Assembly (NCBI RefSeq): GCF_028769735.1
Contig: NC_088200.1
Span: 74,331,894-74,395,893, forward strand
DNA length: 64,000 bases
Direction of reading: 5' to 3'
Origin: Zonotrichia leucophrys gambelii
Taxonomy: Eukaryota > Chordata > Aves > Passeriformes > Passerellidae
Position numbers and translations under genes: made by a program. The notes under the pieces are model-generated. The model saw only the letters and a program-made list of their open reading frames with translations, was not told where the DNA came from and made no database searches. Below are positions 47,061-58,807 of the stretch, piece after piece. The first letter of the stretch is position 1. Every line of letters begins with the position of its first letter.

Positions 47061-48692
47061 GTAAGTGCCAGCTGTGGGTTTTGCTTTGTTTCTTGCAAGG
47101 AGAGGTGCAAGTTTCAGAGTAGCCAGCGCTTATTGTTTCTGGCTGAGGATGCTGAGTGCTGCCGTGCTGCCAGGAGCGAGGGATTTCCTGCAGGCTGTGA
47201 CAGCAGAACTTGGCCTTTGACCTGTGATTTTGAGTCCCCATATGGCTGGTGCCTCTGGGAGAGTATCTGGCTCCTCGGCTCAGGGAAACGCTGTTTCTGG
47301 GCTTCAGGAGTGCTATGCCTGGGGGAACAGTGTGTATTCCCGGAGGTCACAGGGCTTTGTTTCTTTTTCTTCCCTTTTTGAGAAGGGTGTTTGGGCTTTG
47401 GGACTTCTCTGCAGTTTTCTTGAGGTATTCTTCAGTTCTAAAGAGTCTTCTTGCCCAGTTGTCTTTTGGCTTTAGATAAGACCCAATGAGATGGTTGTTG
47501 TGGGCATGAAGCTGTGCTGGACCATTTTCTTTCCAAGTTGCCAAAGAAAGAAAGTGAGTAGTTATGAATCGTTAGAGTGAGGCAAAATCAGTGGGGGCAA
47601 GTTTGTGTTGATGCAATTATTGATGAAGTCCGCAGTTTTGGCAAATGGCTTGGAAGCTGGAGTTTGGAGGAGGCTGCAAGTCCATGACTGCATCATTTGT
47701 TTGCTCAGAAGAGGAAGGCCATCTAGAAATGGCTGAAGCTGTATTTGAAGTCAAATGTGCAGCTCTGCAGCCTGGGAGCTGTGTGGGTATAGAAGATCCA
47801 GGGGTGCAGCAGAAGATCAGGTGAAGAAGAGCCGACGTGAGACCAGGTGTCCAAGAAGGCCGAGGGCATGGTGGACTGTGTCAGCAGCAGTGGGGCAGCA
47901 GGAACAAGGCAGTGAGCGTGGCCCTGTGCTGGGCAGCGCTGTGGCCACAGCTGGAGTGCTGTGTGCGCTTGTGGGCCCTGGGAGGTAGAAAGTCACCGAT
48001 GGGCTTCAGCATGTGCACAGAAGGACTCAGGAGCTGGGCAAGGGTGTGGTGCAGAGGCCCAATGAGGAGGTGCTGAGGGAGTATTACCCTGGACAATGGG
48101 AGGCATAGGAGGGATCTTCAGCAGACTTCCAACAATCCCTATGTGACATTACTCACCACACACGCTGTTTCCCTACTAAACATGCCCTCAGTGAAACCAA
48201 GTGCTTTAGATAACTGAGGGGGTGACACTTCTTTCTTGTGCCTTGTTGGCTTCTTAATTTTCTAGGAGAGGTTTGCCTGTTCATTTTCCCGTTTTCCAGC
48301 AGCCAAAGATTAGTCTGCACAATGCCACCTGCCCCTTTCAGCCCTGGATGAGATTGAGATTCAGTTGGAGTTTTCCGTGTCTGCAGCAGCAGTTGTAAAT
48401 GCGTTGCTGTCATTTTCCCGGTTTTCCATTTCAGGGCTTTCAAGAATTAAAAGTTCTGTTTTACAGGATCAAGCTTGATTGCTGATAGCATCCAGGGAGG
48501 AATATCAACCTCATGTCCATCCACAGTTCTTTTTAACGGCCCGTTTTAGCTTGTTCTGTGGGACTTTCATTCCCAATGTCTCTACGGAATGTTCTGATTT
48601 CTCCTTAGAGGATGTGGTGGTAGATCTGAAAATAAATGAGTTTCTGAATAATAGGTGATAACTTGTCCCTCATGCTTCTCTCTCTGCCACAG

Positions 48693-48824
48693 CTGACAGA
48701 ACCAAGAGCCATCTCTCCCCTGGCTCCCTCTGCTCCTGAAGAAGAAGCCGAAGTGGAGCTAATTGAGGCAGATGAGTTCCAGTTTCTATCACTGGTCATA
48801 GCAGAGCCTGGATATTTTGCTTCC
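48693..48824 (+). CDS. Repeated exon 15 (diverged)
   Basis: Nearly the same as exon 14, with PEEEAEVELIEADEF and GYFAS. 132 bases, phase 0-0, splice sites intact. Confidence 0.5.
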
Positions 48825-50453
48825 GTAAGTGCCAGCTGTGGGTTTTGCTATGTTTCTTGCAAGGCAGAGGTGCAAGTTTCATAGTAGGCAGTGCTTATTG
48901 TTTCTGGCTGAGGATGCTGTGTTCTGGAGTGCTGCCAGGAGCTAGGGATTTCCTGCAGGCAGTGACAGCAGAACTTGGCCTTTGCCGTGTGATGTTGAGG
49001 CCCCAAAGGGCTGGTGCCTCTGGGAGAGCATCTGGCTCCTCAGCTCAGGGAAGCTGTGTCTCTAGGCTTCAGCTGTGCTATGCCTGGGGGAACAGGTTGT
49101 AGTGCTGGAGGTCACAGGGCTTTTTTTGTTTTTCTTCCCTTTTTGCGAAGGGTGTTTGGGCTTTGGGACTTCTTTGCAGTTTTCCTCAGGTATTCTTCAG
49201 TTCTAAAGAGTCTTATTGCCCAGTTGTCTTTTGGCTTTAGATAAGATCCAATCAGATGGTTGTTGTGGGCATGAGACTGTGCTGGGCCATTTTCTTTCCA
49301 TGTTGCCAAAGAAAGAAAGTGAGTAGTTATGAATCGTTAGAGTGAGGCAAAATCAGTGGGGGCAAGTTTGTGTTGATGCAATTAGTGATGAAGTCTGCAG
49401 GTTTGGAAAATGCCTTGGAAGCTGGAGTGTGGATGAGGCTGCAAGTCCATGACTGCTTCATTAGGTTGCACAGAAGAGGAAGGCCATCTAGAAATGGCTG
49501 ATACTGTATTTGAAGTCAAATGTGCAACTCTGTGGCTGGGGAGCTGTGTGGGTCCAAAAGATCCAGGGGTGTGGTAGAAGATGAGCTCAAGAAAAGCCGG
49601 CCTGGGACCAGGTGTCCAAGAAGGCCAAGGGCATGGTGGCTGTGCCAGCAGCAGCGGGGCAGCAGAAGCAGGGCAGTGAGCGTGGCCCTGTGCTGGGCAG
49701 TGCTGTGGCCACAGCTGGAGTGCTGTGTGCACTTGTGGGCCCTGGGAAACAGAAAGTCACTGATGGGCTTTAGCATGTCCATAGAAAGACAGAGGAGCTT
49801 GGCAATGGTGTGGAGCAGAGGCCCAATGAGGAGGTCCTGAGGGAGCATTAGCCTGGACATTGGGAGGCATAGGAGGGATCCTCAGCAGACTTCCAACAAT
49901 CCCTAAGTGACATTACTCACCACACAGGCTGTTTCCCTACTAAACATGGTCTTAGTGAAACCAAGTGCTTTCAACACTGGAGTGGGTGATACTTCACTCT
50001 TGTTACTTGTTGGCTTGTTGTTTTTCTAGCTGAAGTTTACGTGCTCATTTTCCCTTTTTGCTGCAACCAAAGATTACTCTGCACTATGTTTCCTGCCCCT
50101 TCGAGCCCTTGATGAGATGGTGATCCACTTGGAGTTTTCGGTGTCTGCAGCTGTAGTAAAGGCATTGCTGCCATTTTCCTGCTTTTCCATTCCAGAGCAT
50201 TCAAAAATTAAAAGTTCTGTTTTACAGAAACAAGGTTGATGACTGATAGCAGCCTGGGAGGAATATCAACCTCATATCTATCCACAGTTGTCCTTAACGG
50301 GCCATTTTTAACTTGGTCTGTGGGATTTGCTTCCATATGTCGCTACGGAATGTTCTGATTTCTCCTTAGAAAATGTGGTGGTAGGCTGGAAAATAAATGA
50401 GTTTCTGAATAATAGGTGATAACTTGTCCCTCATGCTTCTCTTCCTGCCACAG

Positions 50454-50582
50454 CTGACAGAACCAAGAGCCATCTCTCCCCTGGCTCCCTCTGCTCTTGA
50501 AGGAGCCCAAGAGAAGCATATTGAGGCGGACGTGCTCCAGTTTCCATCACTGGTCACAGCAGAGCCTGAATATCCTGAGCCC
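50454..50582 (+). CDS. Repeated exon 16 (43 codons)
   Basis: 129 bases: a net in-frame loss of one codon around SALEGAQEKH. Second half EADVLQFPSLVTAEPEYPEP resembles exon 2. Donor CCC|GTAAGTGCC. The intron directly downstream (about 50,620-50,940) is core-identical, so this unit is a mosaic. ERV2 lies in the next intron. Confidence 0.5.
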
Positions 50583-51497
50583 GTAAGTGCCAGTTGTGTG
50601 TGATGCTGTCATTAGTGCAAGGCAGAGGTGCAAGTTTCAGAGCAGCCAGCGCTTCCTGTTTCTGGCTGAGGATGCTGAGTGCTGCCGTGCTGCCAGGAGG
50701 TAGGGATTTCCTGCAGGCAGTGACAGCAGAACTTGGCCTTTGCCCTGTGATGTTGAGGCCCCAAATGGCTGGTGCCTCTGGGAGAGCATCTGGCGGCTTT
50801 GCTCAGGGAAGCTCCGTCTCTGGGCTTCTGCAGTGCTATGGCCGAGGGCATATGTGGTAGTTCTGGAGGTCAGAGGGCTTTCTTTGTTTTCCCTTGTTGG
50901 AAAGGTGTGGGTGTCTTGTGAGAGTGCTCTGCTGTGTTCTTGAGTTATTCTTCCGTTCTAAAGAGTCTTATTGCCCAGTTGTCTTTTGACTTTTGTTAAG
51001 ACTCAAGGAGATGGTTGTTATGTGTATGAAGCTGTGGGTGGGCAATTGTTATCGTATGTGGCAAAGAAAGAAAGGGAGAAGGTTTGAAGCCTCCTGGTGA
51101 GGCAAAAGCAGTGGGGGCAAGTTTGTGTTGATGCAATTAGTGATGAAGTCTGGAGTTTTGGCAAGTGCCTTGGAACCTGGTGTGTGGATTTGGCTGCAGG
51201 TCCATGACTGTTTTCTTATGTTGATGAGAAGAGGAAGGCCATCTAGAAATGGCTGATGCTATATTTGAATTCAAATGTGAACTCTGCGGCTGGGGAGATG
51301 TGTTGGTCCAAAAGACCCAGGGGTGTGGTAGAAGACCAGCTGAACAAGAGCCTGCCTGGGACCAGGTGTCCAAGAATGCCAAGGGCATTGTGGACTGTGT
51401 CAGCAGCAGTGGGGCAGCAGGAGCAGGGCAGTGAGCACGGCCCTGTGCTGGGCAGCACTGCGGCCACAACTGGAGAGCTGTGTGCACTTGTGGGCCC

Positions 51498-52387
51498 TGT
51501 GAAGGTCCGCCCGAAATGAATGGGTGATGAACGATATTTTGGTGCAGAAATATCCGACAAAGGCACAGGGGTTTTGCAGTAACAAATCAACAAAATACAA
51601 TTTTTTTGATGATAACCACAGCTGAATATGCATTTGGTTATGGAATCTGGGGAAGAGAACGGTAGGACAAGGGAAAAAGGGAGAAAAAAGGTTAGGGAAG
51701 GGGTATAGCTGAGAAAACGTGATGTCTTTGGGGGCCCGCCACCGAAACTCGCTGGTGCACACTTTGGGGAGATCTCAACATACGGTCAAACCGAACCCCA
51801 ACATGTACTCTTCTTGGTTGGGGGAATGGTGGCCGAAATTAGGTTTCCATGGAGAGGAGAAGAATAGGAAGAGGAGGAGTGGGAGAGGCTATTCCATTGT
51901 TTTCATGGCCGAATGCTCACAGGTACGTTTACTCTGGGCAGGTTTTCCCCCATCCCCGAGTTGGGAGGGGGTACAGTCCCAGTCTCTGGAAGGAGGTTGT
52001 CAGAGGACGTGCCAGAGGAGTAACATGGGTGTGCCACTAGGGTGCCAGAGGGGTTCTTGGTTCCATGATGAGGGGATTCGCATCTCTGTTCGTCCATCAT
52101 GGTGGTTGAAGGCAGACCAGAGGGGTCTTCTCTTGGAGGGGGTGAGCCACCCCAGAGCTCAGTCTTGCCAAGTCAGGAGTTTGGAAGAAATTCCAGTTCC
52201 ATAGTTCAGAACAGGGCAGCATGCCCCTTCGAGTACAGCATGGCATGTTCTGCAACCACCACCTGTGAAAACACTAAATTTCTTTCCCAACTGGCTCAAC
52301 AGTTTTTAACCTTTCGGTGATCTTTTTCTCATGACAATTGTGAGGCCAAAAAAAAAAAAATGAAGAATTTTCGGACGGACATTCACA
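51498..52387 (-). repeat. ERV2 3' LTR (890 bp)
   Basis: Plus-strand ends TGTGAAGGTCC and CATTCACA, matching 61,436-62,334. The AATAAA present in ERV1 LTRs is replaced by a T run. Contains a 13-base A run near 52,348. Confidence 0.93.
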
Positions 52388-52495
52388 CGACCCCGTGAGT
52401 CACGATTGTCTTGAGAAATCTTCATCAGCAGAGCTCTAGAGTGTTTTTGATAAATCTTCGAAACTCGTTGCACCTTGGTAGTATAACCCCGGAAA

Positions 52496-52830
52496 AGAAG
52501 GTATGACAGAAAAGAGGGGATAAACGGAAAGAGAAAGAAAAGAAAAAGAGAAAGGGGAAAAGGGAACCAATAAGCATAAACATAATTAATATTAATCATC
52601 ATAACAATTTCACACGTGGTTATTCTTTTATAACAATTTCAAAAAATGATTAATTTTACCAATTTCAAAAAATGATTAATTAATTAAGACAATATCATTT
52701 GTTTATCAAATTCAAAAATAATTAAAACAAATCACAAATAATCAAAGCAACAAGAAAATCATAGTATAATCATTGTCTTTAAAAAATTATTTTCTAAAAA
52801 TTAAAGTAACTTTCTGTAAATCATACTTGA
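52496..52830 (-). other. ERV2 3' UTR: polypyrimidine tract and A-rich repeats
   Basis: 52,496-52,566 is almost all purine on the plus strand; 52,580-52,830 repeats ACAATTTCAAAAA-type words. Both match the layout of ERV1 (6,678-7,020). Confidence 0.65.
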
Positions 52831-52866
52831 TAATTAAGAAATTGTTCTAAAGCACATATGCTTGAT

Positions 52867-53325
52867 TTATAATTGTTTTTTGTCAAGTGTTGTGGGGACA
52901 TCTATTGTATAGATTACATCAGCTAAGCGGTTTGCATTGACTACAGTTGACAGTCTCCTAAGCTTTTTCATCATGTTCCAATTCAGAATGAATAGGGCTG
53001 CTGACAAGATAAAGCCAAGCGTAACTAAGATCAAAAGAACAACAATTGGATGGCACACACTGTTCAGGACACCTGTGGCAGTAGGTGACCACCCAAAAAG
53101 AGTACCCCACCACCTATGCTCAGCATCTTGTTTTACCCTCTCCATAACCCGGCGTATTTGTCTCACGTTGTGATGAACATTCACCAGAGTCTTCTGTCCG
53201 TTCTCCTTGATTTTCTCGAGGATGTCAACCAGGTCCTGATGGAGCAGCAGTTGTCTCATGAGGGTGAGGTTCATTCCGATAGGAGTGGGCATCAGCTTCT
53301 GGATCAGTGTGTAGTTGGATTGCAA
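52867..53325 (-). pseudogene. env: ERV2 env membrane-anchor fragment
   Basis: A 152-codon frame: heptad-like region with VRQIRRVMERVKQDAEH, the LFGWSPTATG motif, a membrane segment (VVLLILVTLGFILSAALF) and a basic tail. It is separated from the upstream env frame by a break between 53,326 and 53,378. Confidence 0.8.
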
Positions 53326-53378
53326 TAGGTAGTGAGAGGTAACTGGACCTTCGTAAGAGAAATCACATCCTACTATCT

Positions 53379-54214
53379 TTAGTTACAAGCACAAAAGTTT
53401 GAGTGATTCTTTGTATCTACCACAACATCTTCTACAAAAACAGAATCACATGTGGTTCTAAAGCATGCACAGCCATTGCCTATGTATATAAGAACTGTCT
53501 GGGTATCCTCACATGGACAAATCTCAAAATGACAGATATTCTGCTCTGTGTCTAAACAGATATCCTGAGCTACAATTGCATAGCTTTCACAGATGAACCC
53601 TTGCTGTTCTCGGACAATACAAGTTTCCAGATTAACAGTTTGCCATTTGTCATCAACCTGATGGGCCCATCCCCTATATTTAGTAGGATAGAGAACAGCT
53701 CCGTCATGGTTTAATCCTAATGCAATAACAGGGAAGACCAAATGTACACAGGCATTGCGTATGGTTAAAACAAAAGCAGTGGCTGTGTTTGAAATGGGAT
53801 CATAGGTAAAGTTCACCAGGTTCCACCAGGATTGGAATTCTCTTTCAAATTCAGTGGCACTGTCCCAGATTATTTTCTGAATTTCTGTGGGGAAGGTGCC
53901 TTCCTCGCCCTCGCTTATAATTGCAGCAGAGACTGACTGCATCCACAATTGTGCCTGGATACAGCTGAGGGCTACTCTAAGTACATCAATTACCAATTTG
54001 TGATCATTCACCTTCACTCTTTCCCAATTTGGCAAAATGTTTGACAGCAGCCACTGTTGCTGCTGTTGGGGTGCATCCCCAAGGCTAACAGAGATGACCT
54101 CAGTGGTTGCTGTAATTTAGTCAAATCTCTAGTTGTAGCAGCCAATTTGTTCATTAGTACTTCAGAATCAATGCTATTCAGAATTCCCAATTCTGTACCC
54201 ACAACACCGGTCAC
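53379..54214 (-). pseudogene. env: ERV2 env: transmembrane-subunit ectodomain
   Basis: Two overlapping frames (54,014-54,214 and 53,379-54,035) that were once one. The first begins with a small-residue, hydrophobic stretch TGVVGTELGILNSID, placed like a fusion peptide, followed by a heptad-like helix. The second holds a large Cys-rich ectodomain with QSWWNLVNFTY, REQQGFICES and NICHFEICPCE. A frameshift separates the two near 54,020-54,035. The subunit boundary is inferred from position and composition; no clear furin site was identified. Confidence 0.7.
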
Positions 54215-55602
54215 ATCTCTTGGTATTCTAGTTTTAAAAGAGCTTCTTTTCCGAAGCCAGTGGTCCAGCCTTCAAAAGAAGTTTGCAGCAACGAAGAACA
54301 GGCTGGCTGAATATCTGAAACGTTTTTCTGCATTAGCAATTTGACCTGTTTGAGAGACCATGCCGCAATGAACAATATTTGTTGTTGGCCAGTTTTCCTG
54401 ATCACATTAGGTCCAATCTCGAAAATTATTGGGATGAGCATGACCGGTGGTACAGGTGAAGTGGTGACAGTGGTAACAGTGGTAAGAGTGGTTTCAGTAT
54501 TTATTACAAATTTAAAAGAAAGACCTTGAGTATCCTTGGCCCAGAGACAAATTACCTCTGTAGTGTCAGTTAATGTAAAGCTGTACCAGCAATCCTGTAC
54601 GCTTGGGTGCGTACAGATTTGCTTCTGTTCGTTTTCCCGATCTGTAGAAGCACTGATTGACATGGCTTTGCTGTAGTCAGACCCATTAACCATTCGGCAC
54701 CCAACACTAATTAATTCACCCACTATTCCTTGAAACTGCCAGGTTTTGTGTCTTTCCCATTCCTGTCTGGTGTACAACTTATCCTCATGTGTAACTACTG
54801 TTAGTAAGTTCAGACCCGTGACATTTCCCATAGATCCGGTGGATTGTAGGAAGGCTTGAGACCAGGGCCAGGTGAAATGGCTTCCTGTTGCCTCTGCCAA
54901 TTGGGGTGTGATGTTAGAAAAGAGGTTCACACTTTGGGTCTGAGAAAGTGTAATTACAGCACTTGGTGTGGGTTTTGGTACGGTGTTTATCTTAAATGTG
55001 TAAACCAAGTCTTTTAGTCCTAATGGACTAGCTGTGTCATTCTGCCAGCGACATGTCACAGAAGTGGGTTTGACCAAAGCAAAACTGTACCAGCAATCTA
55101 GTGATTCATCATTACAATCTCTTGTAATTGCAACATTGGTGGTTTTGGTACTGGAAACATAACTACCAATATGGTCCTGGCAGCAACACAAAGTAAGGGG
55201 ACTTTCTATTTTGGAACACCCCCATTTCTTTGTGGGACACAATTTTGCTGAGGGGATGTCCAGATGATTCCTTCCACCTGCTTCCATAAAATTTCCAGCA
55301 ATTATGATGGAGGTGGTTTTTTCATGGAGGGTTCCTTCCATCTTTCTGCATGTTTCCACAATTGACTCACCAACCGTTCCCATCAGGGTCCTCATCAACT
55401 CATTCTGGTCCCATCTCCACTCATTTGGGCGGTACACCTTGGAGTCATGCTGCACTAGGGTTGCCAGGCTTGGGTAACCGCCCTTGGGATAGGTTCCAAG
55501 AACATTGGTGTGCTGAGCGATGGCTTCCAGCCACAGCTGCTCACCAGGGGGTTGTCCATGAAATTGTGGTAAAATGCAGAAAAGTATTAGCAAGGTTATC
55601 AT
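54211..55602 (-). CDS. env: ERV2 env surface-subunit ORF, two related domains
   Basis: 463 codons from MITLLILFCILPQFHG, a signal peptide of about 16 residues. Two related domains follow: residues about 36-210 and 258-370. Each has an EW pair (61-62, 281-282), a G-x-VGE stretch then CR (85-86, 302-303), DCWYSF (169-174, 337-342), C-x-W (184-186, 352-354), and INT (205-207, 367-369). A Thr/Pro-rich hinge follows (370-387). The frame is open to 54,211, where it runs over the start of the next env segment, so the original protein continued. The class of receptor-binding protein is not recognised. ERV1 has lost this region. Confidence 0.75.
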   Translation of the reverse strand: MITLLILFCILPQFHGQPPGEQLWLEAIAQHTNVLGTYPKGGYPSLATLVQHDSKVYRPNEWRWDQNELMRTLMGTVGESIVETCRKMEGTLHEKTTSIIIAGNFMEAGGRNHLDIPSAKLCPTKKWGCSKIESPLTLCCCQDHIGSYVSSTKTTNVAITRDCNDESLDCWYSFALVKPTSVTCRWQNDTASPLGLKDLVYTFKINTVPKPTPSAVITLSQTQSVNLFSNITPQLAEATGSHFTWPWSQAFLQSTGSMGNVTGLNLLTVVTHEDKLYTRQEWERHKTWQFQGIVGELISVGCRMVNGSDYSKAMSISASTDRENEQKQICTHPSVQDCWYSFTLTDTTEVICLWAKDTQGLSFKFVINTETTLTTVTTVTTSPVPPVMLIPIIFEIGPNVIRKTGQQQILFIAAWSLKQVKLLMQKNVSDIQPACSSLLQTSFEGWTTGFGKEALLKLEYQEM

Positions 55603-55689
55603 GTTTTCAGATGATTCTCATGTCCCTCGGGGTTCTCCTGTAAAAGCAAGAACAACAAAAAATCCTGCCACTGAGAGGCAGAAAGGAGT

Positions 55690-56277
55690 TTAAAATGAGG
55701 GGATTATCCAACGTGTGTGTATGCGGTGCTCTTTTCCAAGAATGTCAGAGGCTACCCATGCATATTTATTCAGAAGGGTTTTCAGCACAAGTGGTACCTC
55801 GCCCACCGTGGGGAGGTCCACTAAGACAGGTTGTCCAGGGTAATGTGATGGATTGTTTGCATTGTCGGGACCTTCCAGCGAAGGGATGCTTGGAGGTGTG
55901 TGGTAAAAAGCAGTGACTTTGGAGCAACCGTTCACTCCCCACCTGCTATTTACCCCTTTAACAGCCTCCCACAGCCGGCAATCCCAGCTTGCTTTCTGGG
56001 GCTTAAGGAACCGTTTTAAAAGGCCATTTGTTCTTTCCATGATCCTTTTAGCCTGAGGGTAGTAAGGAGTATGAAAGGTCCACTTTATGCCTTCGGCTCT
56101 GGCCCAGTCCTGAACCACCTTGGCAGTAAAGTGAGACCCATTGTCAGACTGAATTTCTTGTGGCTTTGAGAAAGTTCCAAACCACCCCTGCAAAGCTTTA
56201 ATTGTATTATCACCTGTGGCCCTTTTAAAAGCATCAGCTTGTACCAACCCAGACACAATTTCTACTCCTACTAACAC
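55690..56277 (-). pseudogene. pol: ERV2 integrase core and C-terminal part
   Basis: 195 codons. The second catalytic Asp lies in IQSDNGSHFTAK and the Glu in AKRIMERTNGLLK, with spacing consistent with the DD35E family. A C-terminal region with HYPGQPVLVDLP and KEHRIHTRW follows. The first catalytic Asp (in WQVDCIGPF) lies just upstream but is cut off by a stop near 56,336. The gene ends about 90 bases before env starts. Confidence 0.85.
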
Positions 56278-56334
56278 AAAATGTTTACCTCCTGATTTCT
56301 TAAAAGGACCAATACAATCTACCTGCCACGTATC

Positions 56335-56867
56335 TCACAAGCCTTTACCTTTCCTCAAATGCAGAGGGTCATCCTCTAAAGGATGCCTTTCCAGTCGCTT
56401 GCGGCACTGTTTGCAGGCCGATATGCATGTTTTACACATTTCTCTGGTGACTGGCCAGCCACGGGCGTGTGCTTCCTGGTACAGATATTTTGCACCTGTG
56501 TGCTGCCTTTTTACATGTAACCATTCTAACAGTTGATTCCAATCCTCTGAAATAGTTTCTTTTTTCAGTGGACTAAGCCTTGCTAGTTCATCAACTCTGT
56601 TGTTCCATTCACCTGCTTGTTTCCTATCAGTTTGATGAGAAGCTACCCAACCGACCAGAAAGTTCCCTTTACTGGCGATTTCTAGGATTTCCTTCCATTT
56701 ATCTTTCTGCCACACTGGGATTCTGTTAACTTCCCAGCCATTCTGTTGCCAGAAAGGGAGCCACTCAGTGCAGCCTTTGCATACTGCATATGAATCAGTA
56801 TAGATGTAAACAGGAGAAATGTTTTGTGCCTGTCACTGGAAAACACTCCAGAGGGCTATGAGTTCTC
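56335..56867 (-). pseudogene. pol: ERV2 RNase H C-terminal part and integrase zinc finger
   Basis: The open part (56,335-56,715) carries GWVASHQ then WNNRVDELARL, the end of RNase H, and a His/Cys finger with HVKRQH and CKTCISACKQC at the integrase N-terminus. Between 56,716 and 56,867 the RNase H motif TDSYAV is readable but interrupted. A TGA near 56,334 separates it from the integrase core. Confidence 0.75.
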
Positions 56868-57470
56868 CTACCTGAGGCTGCCCTCCCTTTCTGTGATAAT
56901 CTTTTCACCAGATGAAATATGCAAGGCAGCCGCCTTATATTTCCAAATCTTTCCTTCCCACTTTGAGGAAGCATCTGTAAACCAACAGTTTGCTGCTATC
57001 TCAGGTGAGAAGGGTGGTGCTACTTTTATTAGTGAAGCAGGTTTGTCTTGGCTACTATCCAGGCTCTCAGTATCTTGTATTGCCAAGAATTTTGCAGCAC
57101 CTTCTGTGACAGGAAAGCTATTGCAGTAATACTCTATTTGAGCATACCATTTCTTGACTGATGACTTTTGGGCTATGCCATCAGGTGTAGGGGTCCCATT
57201 TGTGACAGCTTTAATTACTTTGAAGGGACCTCTCAAGATGATAGCTTGCTGCCGTGTGATTTTCTCCACTTCAATGAGAGCTAAGCTAACAACAAACAAT
57301 CCTTTTTCCCAGGTGGTATATCTTTTCTCAGCATCTTTAAAACCACGGGAAAAGAAGCTGACAGGCCTTGTTGGACCCTCAGGACCTCGCTGCCAGATGT
57401 GTATTGATAGCCCTAAGGAGGCAAATCCCCATTCCACTTGGAAAGGGTCTTTAGGGTGAATGGGCCCCAA
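56868..57470 (-). pseudogene. pol: ERV2 RT connection and RNase H N-terminal part
   Basis: A 200-codon frame, with KDPFQVEWGFASL and KDAEKRYTTWEKG (connection/tether) then WFTDASSKWEGK, holding the first RNase H catalytic Asp. The first part is homologous to the C-terminal third of the ERV1 fusion ORF. Confidence 0.8.
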
Positions 57471-58214
57471 TGCCTGATGTGCAGTGGCTTCAAAAATCAG
57501 TAATTGCAGTGCTTCCTCCTGAGAAGGAGTCCAATCCCATTTGACTCCTTTTCTTAGTAAATTGTAAAGGGGCCTAGCAATGATTGAGAAATCTGGGACA
57601 TGTTTCCTACAGAATACCTACAGTCCTAAAGCTTGCTGGAGGTCCTTTTTGTTTTCAGACATTTTCATCTGCTCTAAAGAAGTTAAAGTGTCAGGTGGAA
57701 TGCATATGCTACCAGATCGCCACCAAATTCCCAGGAATTTTACTTCCTGAGAAGGTTTTTGAATTTTCTCTGAGGGAATCTTTAAATCAAGGCTCTCCAG
57801 ATGAGAGATTATATTCTGTTGGAGATCCCCCACCTCTTTAATTTCCTCTTCTCCTACCAAAATGTCATCAATGTATTGGTACACAGCTACAGTGTCAGGT
57901 TTAGGTATTTTTTCTAATTCCTTAGCTAAAGCATGGTGTGCTAGTGTTGGAGAGTGTTTGTATCCCTGAGGGAGTCTGGTGAATGTTTACTGTTGTCCCT
58001 CCCATGTGAGTGCAAAGCGATCCATGTCCTCTGGCTGTATAGGTATCATGAAGAGCATGTCTTTGACATCTGTGTTTGCCATGATTGTGTGAGCTTTTTC
58101 TTTTTTAATTGATGTTATCAATTCAGCTAAATTTAGCATTGCTGTAGTCAGAGGATCAGTGTTGGCACTGAGCCTACGGTAATCGACCGTAAGCCTCCAC
58201 TTCCCGTTGGGTTT
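57471..58214 (-). pseudogene. pol: ERV2 reverse transcriptase palm and thumb
   Basis: Reads as RT but with stops near 57,617, 57,990 and 58,214. The polymerase box YIDDILVG lies at about 57,862-57,885, followed by KFLGIWW. The style of these motifs resembles ERV-L and gammaretrovirus-like enzymes. No enzyme could be made from this copy. Confidence 0.8.
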
Positions 58215-58754
58215 TCAGACTGGCCATACGGGTGAATTGTATGGGGAGTGTGTGTTAATAATTATTCCTTGATCACGCAATTCCTGAATAACTGGTTTGA
58301 TGCCTTCTCTAGCTCCAGAAGGCAAGGGATACTGTTTCACATTGATTGTTTTACTGTAAGGCAGTGCGGGTGCGGTCTGAAGCAGCCTAATGTTAAGTGG
58401 CGGAGTGCCAAAAGACCACAGAAAACCCTCAGTGTCTTCCCACTGCTTTCCTGAGAGGACATCCATCCTTAGCAGATTATTCGGGATGTCCCCAATTACC
58501 ATTTTGACAACCAATTGATTTTCTTCTCCAGGGAGTGTTACTTTGACTAGAGCAACATTCATGGGTTCTATGGTTCCTAAAGCATTAAGAACGCAGCATT
58601 GCCTTTTTGTTGGAACAACTCCAGACTTCTGGGCATCTCTATGTGTTACTGTGGAGATCTGGGCTCCAGTATCAACAATGAAGGTTACCAGAACATTTTT
58701 GGGGCCCGTGATTGCTGTAATTGACATGTCTCCTGATTCATTTTTTGTGAGCAT
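58215..58754 (-). pseudogene. pro-pol: ERV2 protease and RT N-terminus
   Basis: A 179-codon frame from the first Met; the same frame is open further upstream across the gag end (to about 58,820), so protease lies in a different frame from gag, overlapping it slightly. The aspartic protease active site is VDTGAQIS. RT begins around QYPLPSGAREGIKPVIQ and SPYNSPVWPV, then a TGA (58,212-58,214) replaces the codon where related enzymes have Lys. No dUTPase is visible next to it. Confidence 0.8.
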
Positions 58755-58807
58755 TTGTAAGTAAACCCAACCTCCACCCCTTCGCTCACCTGTAAGCGGT
58801 GGAGATA

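Noticed and set aside
24434..51497. The regular array as a CRISPR or other prokaryotic repeat system
   Set aside because: Units are 1.7 kb with splice-like signals in a genome carrying CR1 and ERVs; there are no short direct repeats with spacers and no cas-like genes.
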